Source: Alloascoidea africana (lineage: Eukaryota; Ascomycota; Alloascoideomycetes; Alloascoideales; Alloascoideaceae). From it: a DNA stretch of 64,000 bases. How positions within the stretch are numbered: the first letter of the stretch is position 1; each line of letters begins with the position of its first letter. Of the stretch, positions 42,250 through 56,500 are shown one piece after another. The DNA lies in the NCBI GenBank assembly GCA_030581615.1, contig JAKTTT010000036.1:1-64000 (forward strand), written 5' to 3'. The translations under genes were made by a program, and so were the position numbers. Under the pieces are notes generated by a model, which saw nothing but the letters and a program-made list of their open reading frames with translations, had not been told where the DNA came from and did not search any database.

Positions 42250-45200
42250 ATGTCTACTCTGCCTTCTTCTGACCCGACATCACCCACACAACAGGGGAAT
42301 ATCTTGACCAGCCAGGAGGTGACAGGGAAAAACAGTACTGAAACAATTAAAAAAGTGGGCTGTCAAAAGATATCGCCCATGATGAATATTGAAAACTCAA
42401 ATAGCGTGTCTTCTATAATTGAAATTTCCAGGGATTCTCCACTGCCAGTCTCAAGAGTCAACAGTTTGCTCAGCAGTAATGGAGATGCTGAAAATGATCA
42501 ACATCATGAAGCCAGCCCCGATCTCGAGACAGTACCAACAAATAGTAGTTACTTTGCAAACTCAGAATCAGAGTCAGGACCTGAAGAAACAAGATACAAG
42601 CATGTGGACCTTTTAGACTGGTCAAACTACGAAGATCTGCCGATTGTCTCGAAGAGAGCTTCATCTTCCACCTCTCCAACTCCATCAGAATTGCAAACCA
42701 TCTTAAAACTGCTCTCAAAAAGAAATTCCAAATCCAAACAAAGTAACTCAGCCAGAAAAGACTCAATACCAGACAGTGCAGTTTTGACACCTCCAAATGA
42801 AAAGAGTAGTGTGGTTGAACAGTCAATATTACGCTCATCTCAAGCCGAGTCTAATCCCTGTTCGGAAACAGCTCTGGACTATGCCAGCTCGCATTCGAAC
42901 CCCAACTCTTCAGATAATTTCAATCTTCCAAACTCTGAGCATGAAGAATACCTTTCTAGTAGCTCGCATGTTCAAGCACAAGAAAGCAAAGAGAACTCTC
43001 ATAACTATACAGACCCTCGGTTTCTTCATGAATCGGAAAATGAAAATCTAAACACAGACTATTCAACACCCCCAAGTTTTTCAGATGGTGATGGGCTTGA
43101 AAAGGGTGATACACTAGAGAGATCTCTTACCCTTACCAGTAATCACGTAGATACCATTCTTACTACACATGAAAAGCAGGTTGATGATGATGACGATGAT
43201 GAGTATATTACTACAACCACTGTAACAAGAACAGTTCAAACAGTAACAGTAACAACTATCGAAGACCTCGAGTCTGAGGTGAACTCAAATACAGGTGATG
43301 AAAATAACAGCAACGCCAGTGAAACTGTTAAAGCCATGGAAATTTCAACAGCACATCTCCCAGCCTACGAGAGCGATAATTCTGAGCCTCGTGACAACAC
43401 AAACTATAAGTTTTCTGAGGAAGATGGAGACGAAACGGATATAGAGAAGGGACTGAAAGAAAGTCCAATGTTCAGAGGTATGTATGGCAAATTTGGTTTT
43501 TTCTGGTCACCATCACAATTTAAAATACTGAACTCCATTAGACTCTTCAGAAGAGAATGGCAACATTTTCAAACACAATGCAGAAGATGTTGATCAGAAA
43601 TTGGTGTTTTCAGCTGAAAGCCTAGCTCCCATGGTCTCTGCTCTTGAGAATGCCAAATTATTCAAACTTAACGCAGAAGGCGTTGATCAAAAACTGATGC
43701 TGTCGGCTGAAAGCCTGGTCTCGATAGTCTCCGCTCCTGAGAATGCCAAAATATTCATGCACGACGTGGAGGACCTTGATCAGAAGCTTGTACTTTCAGC
43801 TGACAGCCTGATTCCAATGGTCTCGGCTCCCGAGGAAACCGAACATGCTATGAATACTGGTTTTGGCGAACCTGAAGCCGATCTTGATAAATCTCTCGAT
43901 CCTCTGAAGCGGGAGTCCCATAGATTACAGGCCACCGAAAATCAAGAGGCGGTTGGTTCCCAAGTTTTATATCAATCAGAGCCGGCTTCTCAGATGTTTG
44001 AATCATCTTCTATTGTTCACGACGGAGGTGTTGAAGGCAGAGATTGTGAACAGAAACATTCTGAAAAAAAGGCAGATAATATCACAATCCCAAATTCAGA
44101 AGAGTTAGATGATTCCCGAGAAGAAAAAGATGTGATGAAAGCCAGTAACAATGATCGTGAAACACTTGGGCATGATAACCTATCGGGGAATTTTGCTCCC
44201 TTTAAACACGAGCCTTATGTGAATATCACGGAGCATGAGAACGGGGGCAAAGGCGAAATTGGAGTGACCGAAACTGATAAAAGCGCTCAGCCAAATTCAA
44301 ATGATTGGGCGGTGATTGATCCACCTAGGAGAAGATTGGAAAGTGGTATTCGTAAGTCAACCTCAACACAAACTAAAGGACAAGTTCGAAAAGTCCAAAA
44401 GGCTGAAACCCGACAAATCAAACCCGAATATTCCAATACAAAACTCAAAAACAGGATTGGAATAATTAGACTAAACTTTAGAGGGTCTGTGGAAGACACG
44501 TCTGGCTCCTCCGATACTGAACATGAAGGTTTGTTAGGCACAAGGGACAATTCTGTAGTTAGTCTTCGCAGGTACTACAGCAGCAGCTTAAACAGCAGTA
44601 GTAGTAGTGGCATCAATGCAGGCACGCAGAGGGCTATAGAGCCACTTACGACTAGAGATGGAGAGACTCAGACTGAGTTTAAGGACCAGAAACGGCATCA
44701 AAAGCGCATAACTCGGTTTGGTCTACCATTTAAATCTCACAGTAGAGAAATCATACTAGTATCTGACCTTAATGATGGCAACTTCTATGGAATCAGTGGG
44801 ACGACGAGGGAGCCATTTCAAAATCATCTTTTAACAGAGAGCACAACGAACAACTATTCTTTTAAGGAACAGGATCCCGAAATAGTAAGAATCTCTATTG
44901 GCCGTAATGGGCCAATTCCTGTAAATAATGATGAGATACAAGAACAGGATATGGCGTTCTATATGAATCGAACAATGAATTCGTCAAATCGGTCGTCTTT
45001 AACTGATGACAAAAAACAGAGAGATTCCCTTTATTTCGAAAAGAAAAAGACGGTAGATTCTTCTTTATCTACAACATCACACAAAGGCCTGTCTACTTAT
45101 CCGCCAACTCAACTTTTAAAAGGAAAAGAATTAGAAAATGGAAACGACAATAAATCAGCAACTGTGACAACAACTGAGATTACCTATGATGATAGCAAAT

Positions 45201-48200
45201 TTGATTTTGAAAAGGCGAAATTATCTACTCCAATCCATGAGGAGAGTGAAGCAAGAAGGGGCTTAAATGAGCCTAAGAGTGACAGTGAATCAATAGAAGA
45301 TATGGAGAATCGCGGAAAGCCTGGCATAGATGACTCTTCTTCCTTTTACTTTACGCCAGATATTCACAATGACTGCCACCACAATACTGTTGATAGCACG
45401 GATGACGAGAGAGAACTCGAAAGCCGGTTCGTGCCTAGAGAAAGCGAAACTGATGATACTGAGTTGTACCAAACAGCACGAATGAGCTTCCCTACTACTG
45501 ATGATAATATAGAAGATCTTAACTCGGCATCTTCTAGCGAGGCAAGGCTCATTCCTGATGAGAATAAAGATACAGGCTATCTGGTTCTTAGCAATTCGAC
45601 TACTACAAGCATACTCTTGAGAAATGGGCAGAGCACAGATTCCAGTTTTTCTGAGAGTATCTACGCAACCACAAATTATAACTTGAATCGTTCTTATTTC
45701 AGTGATGGATCGGAACAGAGCACTTCTACCTCCTCATCAAGTTGCAATGTAGAGGCCGGATCTGATGTGCTTCCCAGAACAATAAGTAAGGACCTAGTCG
45801 CTGAAGCAAAGGGAAGCAAAGCATTACCGTGGGAAACTCTAAAAATGAATTTTACCGATGACACTGGGTCAGACTTGGATGATTATTCTTTTCTATATTC
45901 TCAATCCTCTACTGCTTCGCCTCGCTCGATTCATTTAGAAACTACACGAGAATCTTACAGTGTTTTTGGTCAGCTGGATTCTTTAAGTGTATCACAGAGA
46001 ACATCCTCGGAGTTTTCTTTAGAACCGAAAATGCCCGACAAAAATGGGTATGCAGTTGTTGATATTCAACAGCTTGATCGGTATGACTCCAATTTTTCTG
46101 ACAGCTCTAAAGAATTGATCCGCCTGTCAAATGCTTTTGATAGTGATGCAGAAAGCGACCGGTCTACTGTTTCGATATATTCCGATATGGAGTCTGATTT
46201 TGAATTGCCCTTGACTTGTATCAAAAACAGTAATGAATTGCCTTCTCCTGTATCTAAAAATAGAGGCATTACCGTTCAAAGCGAGTCTCCAATAGAAGTA
46301 CCGAGTATGGTTTTACCAAACCCAGACACCAAAGAAGAGAGCTCTCAGCTTGCCAATTCAGAGGCTGACAAACAAATCAAGGAGGATCATTCTAGCAGAT
46401 CACTGGTTGAAGAGTCTAAAAGGATGACAGAGTGTCATAGCCCACAAACACTAGAGCAGTTGAACGATGCAGCTTTACAGTCTAATACTGAAAATGATCT
46501 TGAGTGCTTAGAAAAGAAACAACGAGCTTCGGAAGAACTCATGCCCAGTGAAATTAAACTGCCCAACAGCTTTCCTTCTTCAGATCATTTAGATAATGAA
46601 CCAATCCCAAGTGATTTCCTATCAGAGAACGATGAGCTCTATCGCAATGTAAACAGCTCTATAATGTCGCTGAACAAGGCTATTCTACAAGAAAGAGATA
46701 AAACCTCCAGCTCAAGCAATAGTTTGGGTACTGACAATGAAAGCAATAGTAACACTCAGAAACGGGACATTGAAGATATCAATTTGAGATCCACAACTGG
46801 AAATGGCCGTACCTTGGTAATAAATGATAGAAATGTTAACCTAGTTGCTGAGCTATTAAGTTTATCGAGTACAAATGGCAATGTTAGCAGTTCTAGAGAT
46901 TATACTACAAACGATTCAGATGACAGTTCAGTTCAATTTTCATCTAAAGACTTAATCCGGTACGTTCAAGAGCATCATCTTTTGGAAACGCCCAACTTTG
47001 GATATGGTTCAGCTAAATTTGATGAGCTTATGTCTCTGAATGACTTCAAAGAGCCATATGGTTTGCCATGGAATAGTTGTAACAACAACGGTATCTACTT
47101 TGAGAAACCGGATGAAACAGAAGAAGAGGCCAGTTCTATTCTTCCCTTTTTAGTATTTGGCCCAAATAGCGCCAAACGACAGCTTACTTTGAGAAGCGAT
47201 GCTGACATTCGTTTGCTAAATGAAAATGAAAGCAAGGCCATTGCAGTTCGGTATAAAATTGAAGGAGTTGTAATGATGAAGAGAAAAAAGTATAGGAAGG
47301 CCATTGGATTACTATCAGAAGCTTTGAGATACGATAGCAAGAGTGCTTTGGCAGCTTCACTTTTCTCAAATCGTGCAGTGTGCCATATAAATATGCAGCA
47401 TTGGCAGAAAGCGATGGAAGACACACTCCTATCAATAAAGATGGATCCATCCAACTCGAAGAGTTTGCTCAGAAGTTTTCGATTGCATTATAAGATTGGA
47501 GACTATGAAAGTGCTTTTAAACACGCTTTGCAGGCATACTTTGTGCTTTGTGACAATAAACAAAAAAACTATAGCAACAACAGGAAAGTCGCCCTAAGGT
47601 GCGTAAAAGCGGCGATAATGAAACTATTCCAATCATACCTTGAAGAAGATACCAAAAAAAGCAATAAGGGACCGATTTCAAATTACGAGATTGCATTCAA
47701 AATGGATCTGTTGCCCTTCATCAAAATCCCAAGGGGTTTACAAAAAGAAGGTAATGCCGCCAATATCATGAAGCAAGGTCTTGAGTTGCTTTCCAAGTGT
47801 GAACGCCGATACCTGAATGAAGCAATTCGGTGCTTTACTCGCGTTATAAAGTATGACACACCTTATTCATACATCGCGTACGACTATCGCGCCGTTGCTA
47901 AGCTATTTATGGGGTCTAAAGAAGACGCAATTCTGGATTTTGACAAAGCCATTGCCTTGAATTATGATAATGAGATGAATCGGGCAATTAGCAGTATTCA
48001 AAAGCTATTCAGTGAAACTTTACTATTTCAGTATGCTCACCTTTCCCGGGCGCCAAGCAAAGAATGGGCGATAGTCAAAAAGACCTCGGTGGGCGTTGAA
48101 TATGATGAAGCTGGGGTCTTTCAGTACCTTAGTTTTCCTAAGCAATTACCTGACCCAGCCAGCATTATCGAGGAGTTGAATAAAATAAACGAAACAGATA

Positions 48201-49129
48201 GAATAATGGCGCTTGAATTCATAAGAGACAACATGTATCGGGAAACGGTTTTCAAGAGAATTGTGAAAGAGAGATATGACGTTGAAATATCAAGACTTCA
48301 GTCAATCATCGCATCCCAGGAATCAGCAAATTTAGGAAACCTTCGTTCAGAGGTGTACCTTGCAGTTCTTCACTATGGAAACGATGAATTCGAAAAGGCA
48401 CTCGAAATTTTAGAGAGTCTCATATTTGAAGATATGGATGAGTCGATGTACCTAACACTTTACGTTGAGATCTCCGAAAAATGGTGGAAGAGACTACAAG
48501 ACCAGCAAAAAACAATTGCTACTCCTGTCTCCCTTAGGAGAGAAAAGTTACAAAATATGATCGAAAAAGTATTGGAGAGGTCAAAAGCAGTAAACTCTGA
48601 TCCATCTTATTGGAGCATATACGGCGAAGTTTTGTATTTGGGGGGTAAACATCTTCAAGCACTACAAGCATTTGAAAAGGCTCAAGATTTGGTTATGACT
48701 GGCTCTGTGAAGAAGCGGAGCAGACTGGCGTATATCCTTGATGATATCCTCTGGGGAACAATTCGAATAGCAAACAAACGCCTAAGTCGTGGTTCTGAAT
48801 CTAAACACTTTGAGAATTTTATCAAAACCTTTGAAAAACTCGCAACTGATGGAGGCAGCTCAATTGCGTATGCGTACATCGGTTATTACCGAGCGTTGCA
48901 AGGACAGCTTGCAGAAAGTGCAGAGTGTTTTCAACAGGCATTAAACTTGGTTCCTGATTTGAGAAGTAGAATGGGGTGGGATTTTTTTCAAAACTGGAAG
49001 CTATGCAAAGTTAAAGATGAGATTATCAGAGATCCAAGGTTGAGGCTAAATAAGGAACATCTTATCCTGGAATTGGTAAAGGAAGGTATTCTGAAACCTG
49101 TGAACGATTATAGACTCGAAAAGTTGTAA
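42250..49129 (+). CDS. Giant Ser/acidic-rich TPR protein, one intron
   Basis: I join 42250-43477 to 43542-49129 across a 64-nt intron (GTATGT donor, ACTGAAC branch, TAG acceptor), which restores one frame of 2271 residues. About the first 1600 residues are disordered: Ser, Asn, Asp and Glu-rich with many possible CK2 sites. Three 31-residue repeats (DQKLVFSAESLAPMVS type) start just after the intron. The C-terminal third is alpha-helical with TPR units from about 1640 (AVRYKIEGVVMMKRKKYRKA then LFSNRAVCHINMQHWQKAME) and more to about 2220 (YIGYYRALQGQLAESAECFQ). No enzyme motif. The TPR clusters suggest a scaffold or co-chaperone-like role, but I cannot name an orthologue. Confidence 0.82.
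43556..43834 (+). repeat. Three in-frame 93-bp tandem units
   Basis: Three adjacent 31-residue units share NAxxF, DQKLxxSAxSL and VSAPE at fixed spacing. The DNA is similar enough (GATCAGAAATTGGTGTTTTC against GATCAGAAGCTTGTACTTTC) to show a fairly recent local duplication. The array begins 14 bases after the intron. Confidence 0.9.
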
Positions 49130-52100
49130 TTCAATCATTTTCCTATTTCATAAGTTGTTCTTTTGATACACAAGGGAGTTGGTGTCAATCAATACCTGCT
49201 GTGAATCGATAATGGACAATTGAACCAGCGTTAACACGCAAGTGATGCTGTTCCAGTTTGGGTTTGGTGAACATGTTTCTGTATATCCTGCTTTGATGGT
49301 AATCCAGCATAACAATGCCAGCGCAAGTCGTTGCTCCTTGTTTTTCCAAGAACCTCTTACTATGAAGAGAGATATGTTAAAAGTTATGATTTGATCAACT
49401 TTTATTTAGTGATCTGTTTTGGACCACAACTTTCCTCGATTGTTTGCGACTATCTCACTTGGACGAAAGACCTGCATCTTCTACAATCAGACCTGGAGAT
49501 GATATTCTTCCTCATTGGCCTTGACTCGTTTAGGATTCGACCTGCTTTGGCCAGTTTCAATATATTACGTCATTCTTTGCTCTTCACGCCTACCATATAG
49601 ACAACTACACGATGCTCCTCTATATAACTCATTATTAACCTTCCATAGTGTCATGATTCTGTTGATTACAAGGGGTTGTGCCGTTGAGTGGAAAAAAACC
49701 TAACTCTATTCTTTTCTAACTATCATCATTAACACGCACTTTCGTGCTTTTGTTTCAGCTAAAAATTAATCCATCTGAAATCAAGCTTTGATTCAGCTTT
49801 TTAGAAATATTTTCGTTCACTTATAAAAAGTGCCTGAAGATATAGTAAGCTCGTAGTCTTGTCATCCTCCGCGTACAAAGTGGGCCAAACTGGCGAAGAC
49901 AACTAACTCAAGTCCTGAAGACATCTTCTGTTTGTTAATAATTGCTTAGAACACACTTCCTCTATGTGCTTATCAGAAAGGGGTACACTAAAACATTAAA
50001 ACCTTTAGATTCAGTTCATTTTTAATTCGCCGTGCTGGTATCTTCTTAGGAGAAATGGGACGCCCAATCAGCAAGCTGGATTGTTTCTCTGACGTCTTCA
50101 TCGTTGCTAAGCGTCCAAAATACATGTTCACTTTGGAGGCTCCAACAGTGATGATTTTTCGTGCTTTATTTTTCTCGTAGAAATCCAGAAGTCATAGGTA
50201 CGGTTTCTACTTGTGAATCAACCCAAGGCAAATCTGGTTTCTTTCCTCTCTTGTGATAAGGGATGCGACTTGTCTTTGGGTGTCTCTGAACTGCATAGGG
50301 CTACATTGAGTTCTGTGGGAAAAGATTTTCTTGATTATGTGATGAATCAAACTTGTTCCCCCACTGCGTGCTAAGTCCGAGAGAAGAATTTGGGTTTTGA
50401 GAATTATTCGTTCAAAGTTTTGTTTTTTTAAAGGAAACGTTGTTGTTTTTATGGGCAACATATGGTGGGTTATTGCCGTCCCTGAACATCACATGTTCAT
50501 TTCAGAAAATTCCAATTATCGATTGATTGAATCGCTATTGGGCCCTAATATCAAGCTCACATTACTGCTCCATACTTTTTGCCAAACAGATGGCTTCATT
50601 CTCAGCTAATCACATGCTTGAGATTGAAGATATACTGCTGGCCTCGAATAGTAGTCGCTAGTCCCGATTAGCAAACGATAAGTAGTGGGAAGGGAAAATA
50701 TTCCAATACAGAAGGAAGTTCTAATCCGAAGGGTAAACAATCTTATGATCTATTTGGGAAAGAAAGCTTGTTTGACGTCTTTTTGTTCTTGATATTTCAG
50801 TATCCACACGAGTTCGGCGCTAAATGTTCTTTAATTCTTTTGATAGGCGTCACTTACAGAAATCAAATTTAATTTGCATTCCATTTAAGTAATCTTCAAA
50901 TCATATGCACCTGTAGTATAATCGGAATTAGTTTACGAATGCTTTTTGTATCGCCTTGTTGATTCAGCTTTTGATGGCTTGTGAAAAGACAACCAAAAGT
51001 TTCTTTTGCCTTGGTGACTAGCCGTACATTTCAGATACTTCTGTGGAATACGATAAGAAAAGCTGAGACCTGTACTAAGCGGCATCAAATTATAATTTAA
51101 GCATTGCTTAAAGGTAGTTTACTAAAAGTCCTTATAGTTCTAACGTCTGTCCCAATTTATGATCAAGAAAACACTTATAAAAGTTCATCCCGATACGGTT
51201 TATTGATTTATTTTAGTAAATTTGAGCTTTATATGGAGTTGCCAACTCTAATTCAATTAATCATTAAAATGTCTTAAATGAATGTGTGTTTGATGGGACT
51301 CTTAATGACGGCATACACTTTTGTCTTAACGTTCTGGAGACCTTGAAAATTAGTTTGTTAAATAAAGCATAGGGAAGCGATGATTATTATTCTAATTCAT
51401 GCTCACATTACAAAAGTTTCTCTTGTAATACTAGCAGATATAATTCTACACAACGCTCACAAGACCGAAACATCTGTAAGTGTTACATGTTAAAATCATA
51501 CCATCAACAAAACTCAAAAGTTTGACAGAACTTTTGACAGTTTTTACTTTCTTAAAAGTCTATAAAAAGTGTAAATTTCTGGTCATTTAATGAGCGCACT
51601 CCAGTGATTGGAATACACTATGTACGTCACACACGGTATTAATGCGATTACAAGAAGTACGGAAACAAAGACTAAGTCTTCTAGTAGTATTTAAGCCTTT
51701 CTAATTCTCTTATTTGTTGTAATTTATTCAGAATTAACACCAAATTTGAGCTTTCACCCATAAAGTAGTCGAGCACATAGATATTCAAAACTGAGAGTAG
51801 TCCAAACGTTTCTTATGTAGAAGAGCAACTAAAACCGAATGCGGCAATTCTATTTGGGTGTCGTCAACGTAGATGTGACAAGTGTTCTACAAACCGAAAT
51901 AAGCAAGACAATAACATATTCTTTGGAGATTTATAGCATTACAATTAATACCCCCGTAGCTTGTAACAAAGAAGTGGAACATTCACAAAAACTATTCGTT
52001 TAAGATTACTTTTAGTAAAGATTAGTTGCTTCCACAGAATCAATTCAAAAGATGATTGAGTCCAAGCTGAAAGATTTTTTATTTAACCGTAATAAAAGTG

Positions 52101-52232
52101 GTACCCGTCTTAACAAAACAAACATGACCTAAAGTTAGCAGAAGATATTAACTGAAATGCAATTTCATGCAGAAGCTTAATACAGAGGCAAAACATCATA
52201 AAAAAAGCGTTCCCATATAAGCAACATATCTT
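49130..52232. other. Gene desert, left part
   Basis: About 3.1 kb with no supported gene. Frames up to about 90 codons at 49331-49703 and 50207-50609 lack family features. AT-rich throughout. Confidence 0.5.
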
Positions 52233-53555
52233 TTATATGGAAGTAGTAGTATAAAAGTTGCTCTCCATGGCTTTTTTCTTTTCTTCTCTAATTTTCTGCC
52301 TTCTCTCTCTTCTTAGCCTTTTCTGCATTATGTAGTAAGTGCCTCTTCTTATGACAATGTTGATAAGCTCCTTACTGAAACCGTACTGATCTTTCGTCAG
52401 CCTTAATATTGTATCAATATAATATTCCCTTTGCTTTTTATTTGTATCCCTAATCCAGGTCCTTGAGCCCAGTTCAAATCCCAAGTCTTTCAGAAGTTTC
52501 AGAATTGTGGTTTCTCTTTTCCTGGCTTCATCAATGTTGGATTCCATATCCATGATCTTATAGAGATCCATTGAGGAGAGTCTGCAATCAGATTTCCGAT
52601 CAATGTTTGCAATTTTGCGTAGTCTTTTGATCTCCGAGTCGCTGGTTGCGCTGTTTTTATTGTTCTCGCTGTCTGCTTCACAGCTTGGACTTAAGCTCCT
52701 GTTTGTTGCCAACGGCTGTGAAATAAACTGTTGTTCACAGGGACTATGGTCAGGATAGAATTGGTTCATGATTGAAGCTTCCAGTGGAAAATCATTAGGA
52801 GAGATATCGGCATTCGCAAACTCATAGCCATCAATTTGCGAAGTAGAAGACTCAATGGGTTGTGGGGGAAAATATTCTGGAGTCAAAGGCGCTGAAATTT
52901 CAAAGGAATAAAATGGAGCCTCTGTTAGATCGCCGCCGATATTATAATCAATAGTGACGAGGGAGTTGTTCGGCATCTCATAGTTATCATTGCCATAGTG
53001 CAACTTGGATTGAGGACTTCTTTCTAATGGGGTTGAAACATCAGATTGATAATTTGAATCGAATTGAACTGTGAAGACGGAGCTCGTACTCGATGTAGAC
53101 CCACTTCTTTCCTGATCTTTTCCAGTGAGTCCAGAGCATTCAGATTGATGATCAAATTTACTTTGAATCGCTGAATTTTGAACAGCTAGAGGATAGCATT
53201 GAGCAGCCGTATTGTTGACATTTGTAGTAGCGATACCATTATCTGTTCCTGGAGTTTGGCTAGTTCTTGCGAGGTTCCTGTATTGGAAGATCGGTTGCAG
53301 CTGCTGAGCGGGCTGTGAGTGATCTAAAGTAAAAATATCTTTAACTTCTAAACCTATTTGAGAGATTTCGTTGCTCCTAGTCCGGCTTTGATTCCATTTG
53401 CTTTGGGAAGCTGTTTGCTGGAACGAGCTTTGATCTGGGAAGTTAAGGTCGAGGATACCAGCCTCTATGGATATCTGAGGGGTCTGAGCTGTTGATTCCA
53501 TCAGGTACCCTTGATCCGCCAGGCCAAGCGAGTCATTGATCATGCTAACACTCAT
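52233..53555 (-). CDS. Nuclear-type protein with basic C-terminal domain, unknown
   Basis: A 440-residue protein. Residues 1-300 are rich in Gln, Ser, Asn and Pro with acidic patches, like activation domains of yeast transcription factors. The C-terminal 130 residues form a compact basic domain: SSMDLYKIMDMESNIDEARK, then ILKLLKDLGFELGSRTWIRD, REYYIDTILRLTKDQYGF and IIRRGTYYIMQKRLRRERRQ-like helices (seen as IVIRRGTYYIMQKRLRRERR), then a KIREEKKK tail. The pattern suggests nucleic-acid binding, and the Arg/Lys clusters would serve as nuclear localisation signals. I do not recognise the family. The gene stands alone with about 3.1 kb of empty DNA behind it and 6.5 kb in front. Large upstream regions of this sort are known for developmental regulators in Candida species. 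Confidence 0.75.
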   Translation of the reverse strand: MSVSMINDSLGLADQGYLMESTAQTPQISIEAGILDLNFPDQSSFQQTASQSKWNQSRTRSNEISQIGLEVKDIFTLDHSQPAQQLQPIFQYRNLARTSQTPGTDNGIATTNVNNTAAQCYPLAVQNSAIQSKFDHQSECSGLTGKDQERSGSTSSTSSVFTVQFDSNYQSDVSTPLERSPQSKLHYGNDNYEMPNNSLVTIDYNIGGDLTEAPFYSFEISAPLTPEYFPPQPIESSTSQIDGYEFANADISPNDFPLEASIMNQFYPDHSPCEQQFISQPLATNRSLSPSCEADSENNKNSATSDSEIKRLRKIANIDRKSDCRLSSMDLYKIMDMESNIDEARKRETTILKLLKDLGFELGSRTWIRDTNKKQREYYIDTILRLTKDQYGFSKELINIVIRRGTYYIMQKRLRRERRQKIREEKKKAMESNFYTTTSI

Positions 53556-56500
53556 TTCTTGTTATTGTTTTTTGACAGAAAATTGCAAAAGGTGGAGAAA
53601 ATGATTAAAGATGGGATCTACTGGCAAAATATATATCATCTTTATCCCTGAAACAATTAAACTAAAACTAGGTTTAAACGCACATGCACAAACTAATCTG
53701 CACTAAAGTTTACGAAAAGACAAATTAAGGTTAATTCCTTGATGTTAGGTTCTAGAATACATTGATGCGTGTTCTTTCCCATGTCGCATTGTTCTTTTCG
53801 CTTTCTAGAAGTTCAAGAGTCAAAGACGTATGTGGAGAAAATCAGCGAAAGAAATATTTGATTTTCAACATATTACACAATTTGTTTCTGGAGTGTTTCA
53901 AAAATGAACAACTTTTGTTCCTATGTCTAGTGGGCAAGAAATTTTGAGAACGGAGTTGTAAAATAGTACACACTAAGAGATAGCGGACTCGTTAAAACTA
54001 TCTACGTAATGATAGATGCGTATTATTTACGAAAAAAAAAAGACACCTCTCAAGAGCCGCATTCAGTGAAAACATGCTTCTCTACTGCTCCAAAGTTCAA
54101 TCCATGCAATCTAAAGAATTATTTCTTGCTATACAGTATAGAAGAGAATCTTTAAGTTTGGAATTTATTTTGTGATGGTCTACAATTAATACTGGACATA
54201 ATGACTTTCGAACCATTCTATACATCGCTGCAGTAAGCTCAAGCAACCCAAGAGCATTCTTTGCCATATACAAGGGATAACAGCCTGGGCTTATTCGTGG
54301 AAGGATGTTAACAATACCAGAAAAATAAAATGTAAGATCCCAGTTGCAATGAAGAGAAAGCTAATATAATTTCACACATCTTTTTTATACAAATTCTGGA
54401 TTTTTTAGGCAGTTGATTTGGATTCCATATTGACAGATAGTTATTATTTGGTACATTTATGGATATTCTAAGGGCCGTCCTTTAAAAAACTAATCTCCAC
54501 ACGATGGTGATAAACATTCTAGAACAAATATGTCATTTCTGTTTCTGAACTTACAAACGTTTAGTAGCTCAAGTAGCTTCTCGTTGAAATCTGTCTTTGA
54601 TTTGCGCCTCTGTTGAAAACGGAGTGGAAACATAGACAGAGGAAGCACCACAACACCAATAGCTCATTTTGTCTAACTGTACCCCTTTTCCCGCCGTTCG
54701 GAATAGCTTTCTTTTCGGAACAACTTTCAACTCTATATTCTATTTATCATCTGATTATTACCTGTTAGCGCAGAAGGCTAACCTGTAAATACATATGCAT
54801 AGACCCTACATGAACAATACCAACAAGCATGCTCACTTCTGAATTGTACTCTTCAATAAGCCGAGGAACATCTCGTTTACATAGAGAATATATGCAGACG
54901 TCACAATCGAAAAATCAGAGTCGGGAAATGCTGAAGAATAACTTGGATCAGGAGATTTTCTATTCAGTATGTGTGTTGCAGATCTACCTATTTGAGTTGG
55001 AGTCTGAAGCATATTCTTCAACCACTTCTACTTTCTAAGAATTACAGAACACGAGACAACTTCAACGAAGGTTAATTTCATGAGATGCTGGCATTTTTTG
55101 AAAGACTTCAGACGAGCCCAGCACCCTTAATTGGACTTTCTACTCCATTACAATGAACTTCACATAGAAGTACAAACTAAAGAGATCTACGTTCAACGCA
55201 ACATGCAAATAGTTGTTCACTACTCCTTTAGATCCAACTCTAAAAACGAAGAGCAATTCCAAGCATTCTGATAAAGTACTTGTAAACATGGTGAACACAG
55301 TAATTTAAAATGCCTACACGCTTTTCTATTGTATCTATTATTGTTTTTTGTTGCTTTGCAGAGGTGCCTCATCCATCAATATGCAAAGTTAGTGGGTTCT
55401 TTAGCTACGGATTGACTTTCTGAGTTAAATTTTGTTCATGTTCTATTTTTGACATTAATGACTTTGCCAAAAAGGAGATTGCTTAAGCTCTGCTCATCTC
55501 AATACTTCTCCCTTTTTTAAAACAAAAGGTATTAACTTTATTACTTTCAAACTCTTGATAAAAATTTTCTGGTGTAGCATCATATTTGTGGGTGTTTGCT
55601 TGGCAGTGAATGGATTAGAGAGCATATTGTGAATTCTGGAAGTAAGAGCCGCAACCACATGCAAAGCTTTAGTTTGTTTTGGGGTTTGCAGAAAGCATGA
55701 TACAAAAATGGAAACAATATTTGAAATATAACAGTAACAATCACAGTAAAGGGGTTAACAGAGAGGAAGGGAAGAGTTTATCACTGAGGTTCCTTCCTCA
55801 AACAAGAAAAGGTCGATTTCAACTTAGATATGTTCTTCTTGTATGAATTCCTCTACAATTACCATTCTATACTCTGAATCGTATACAGCTGCTGAAATTA
55901 TCTTGTAGATGTTATTTCAACCTCATTAGCAAGAACTATAGAAAATAGACCCTTTAATAGTTTCAGACTGGTCTCAGTTACCAGTCAGAGTGAACCTCTA
56001 CGGAGTCACAACGGCATTTTCTTCAATACACTACTCAAAAGTAGGAAATCAAATAAATGTGGGTTCAGTCAACAACACTGCTGCTCCCCAGTCTTCAACC
56101 TTATGTTCTCATGAGTTCGCCATTGCATTTTGTAACTGCCGGGGCAATGCAAAACAAGCTTCATTGCGTCCAGCTCTATTACACAATATTCAAGTGAAAA
56201 CGCTGGAGGAAACAATTAATGGTAAATGCACACAGACTTGTCCTTATAAAGCCTCGTTATTTCATTTTGTTTTCAAAGTATCCTCTTGGATTTACATGTA
56301 ATACCTTTTTCAAAACATACAAAAGAATGCAGATCGTGTAAAAATGCTTGGTTTCACTTTCTCTTCCCCGCGTTCCAACAATACAGGGACAATAAAGAAC
56401 CATGCTGAAAAACTCCTAGTCCTAGATCTAACCTAGCTTTTTGCGCATAAATGCATAATTTAGAGAGCCAAATTAATCCTCTGGTATTCCGCCACCAATA

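Noticed and set aside
43601-49129. A separate gene starting at 43601
   Set aside because: There is no ATG there (TTG only), and a 64-nt intron with good donor, branch and acceptor joins it in frame to the upstream coding region.
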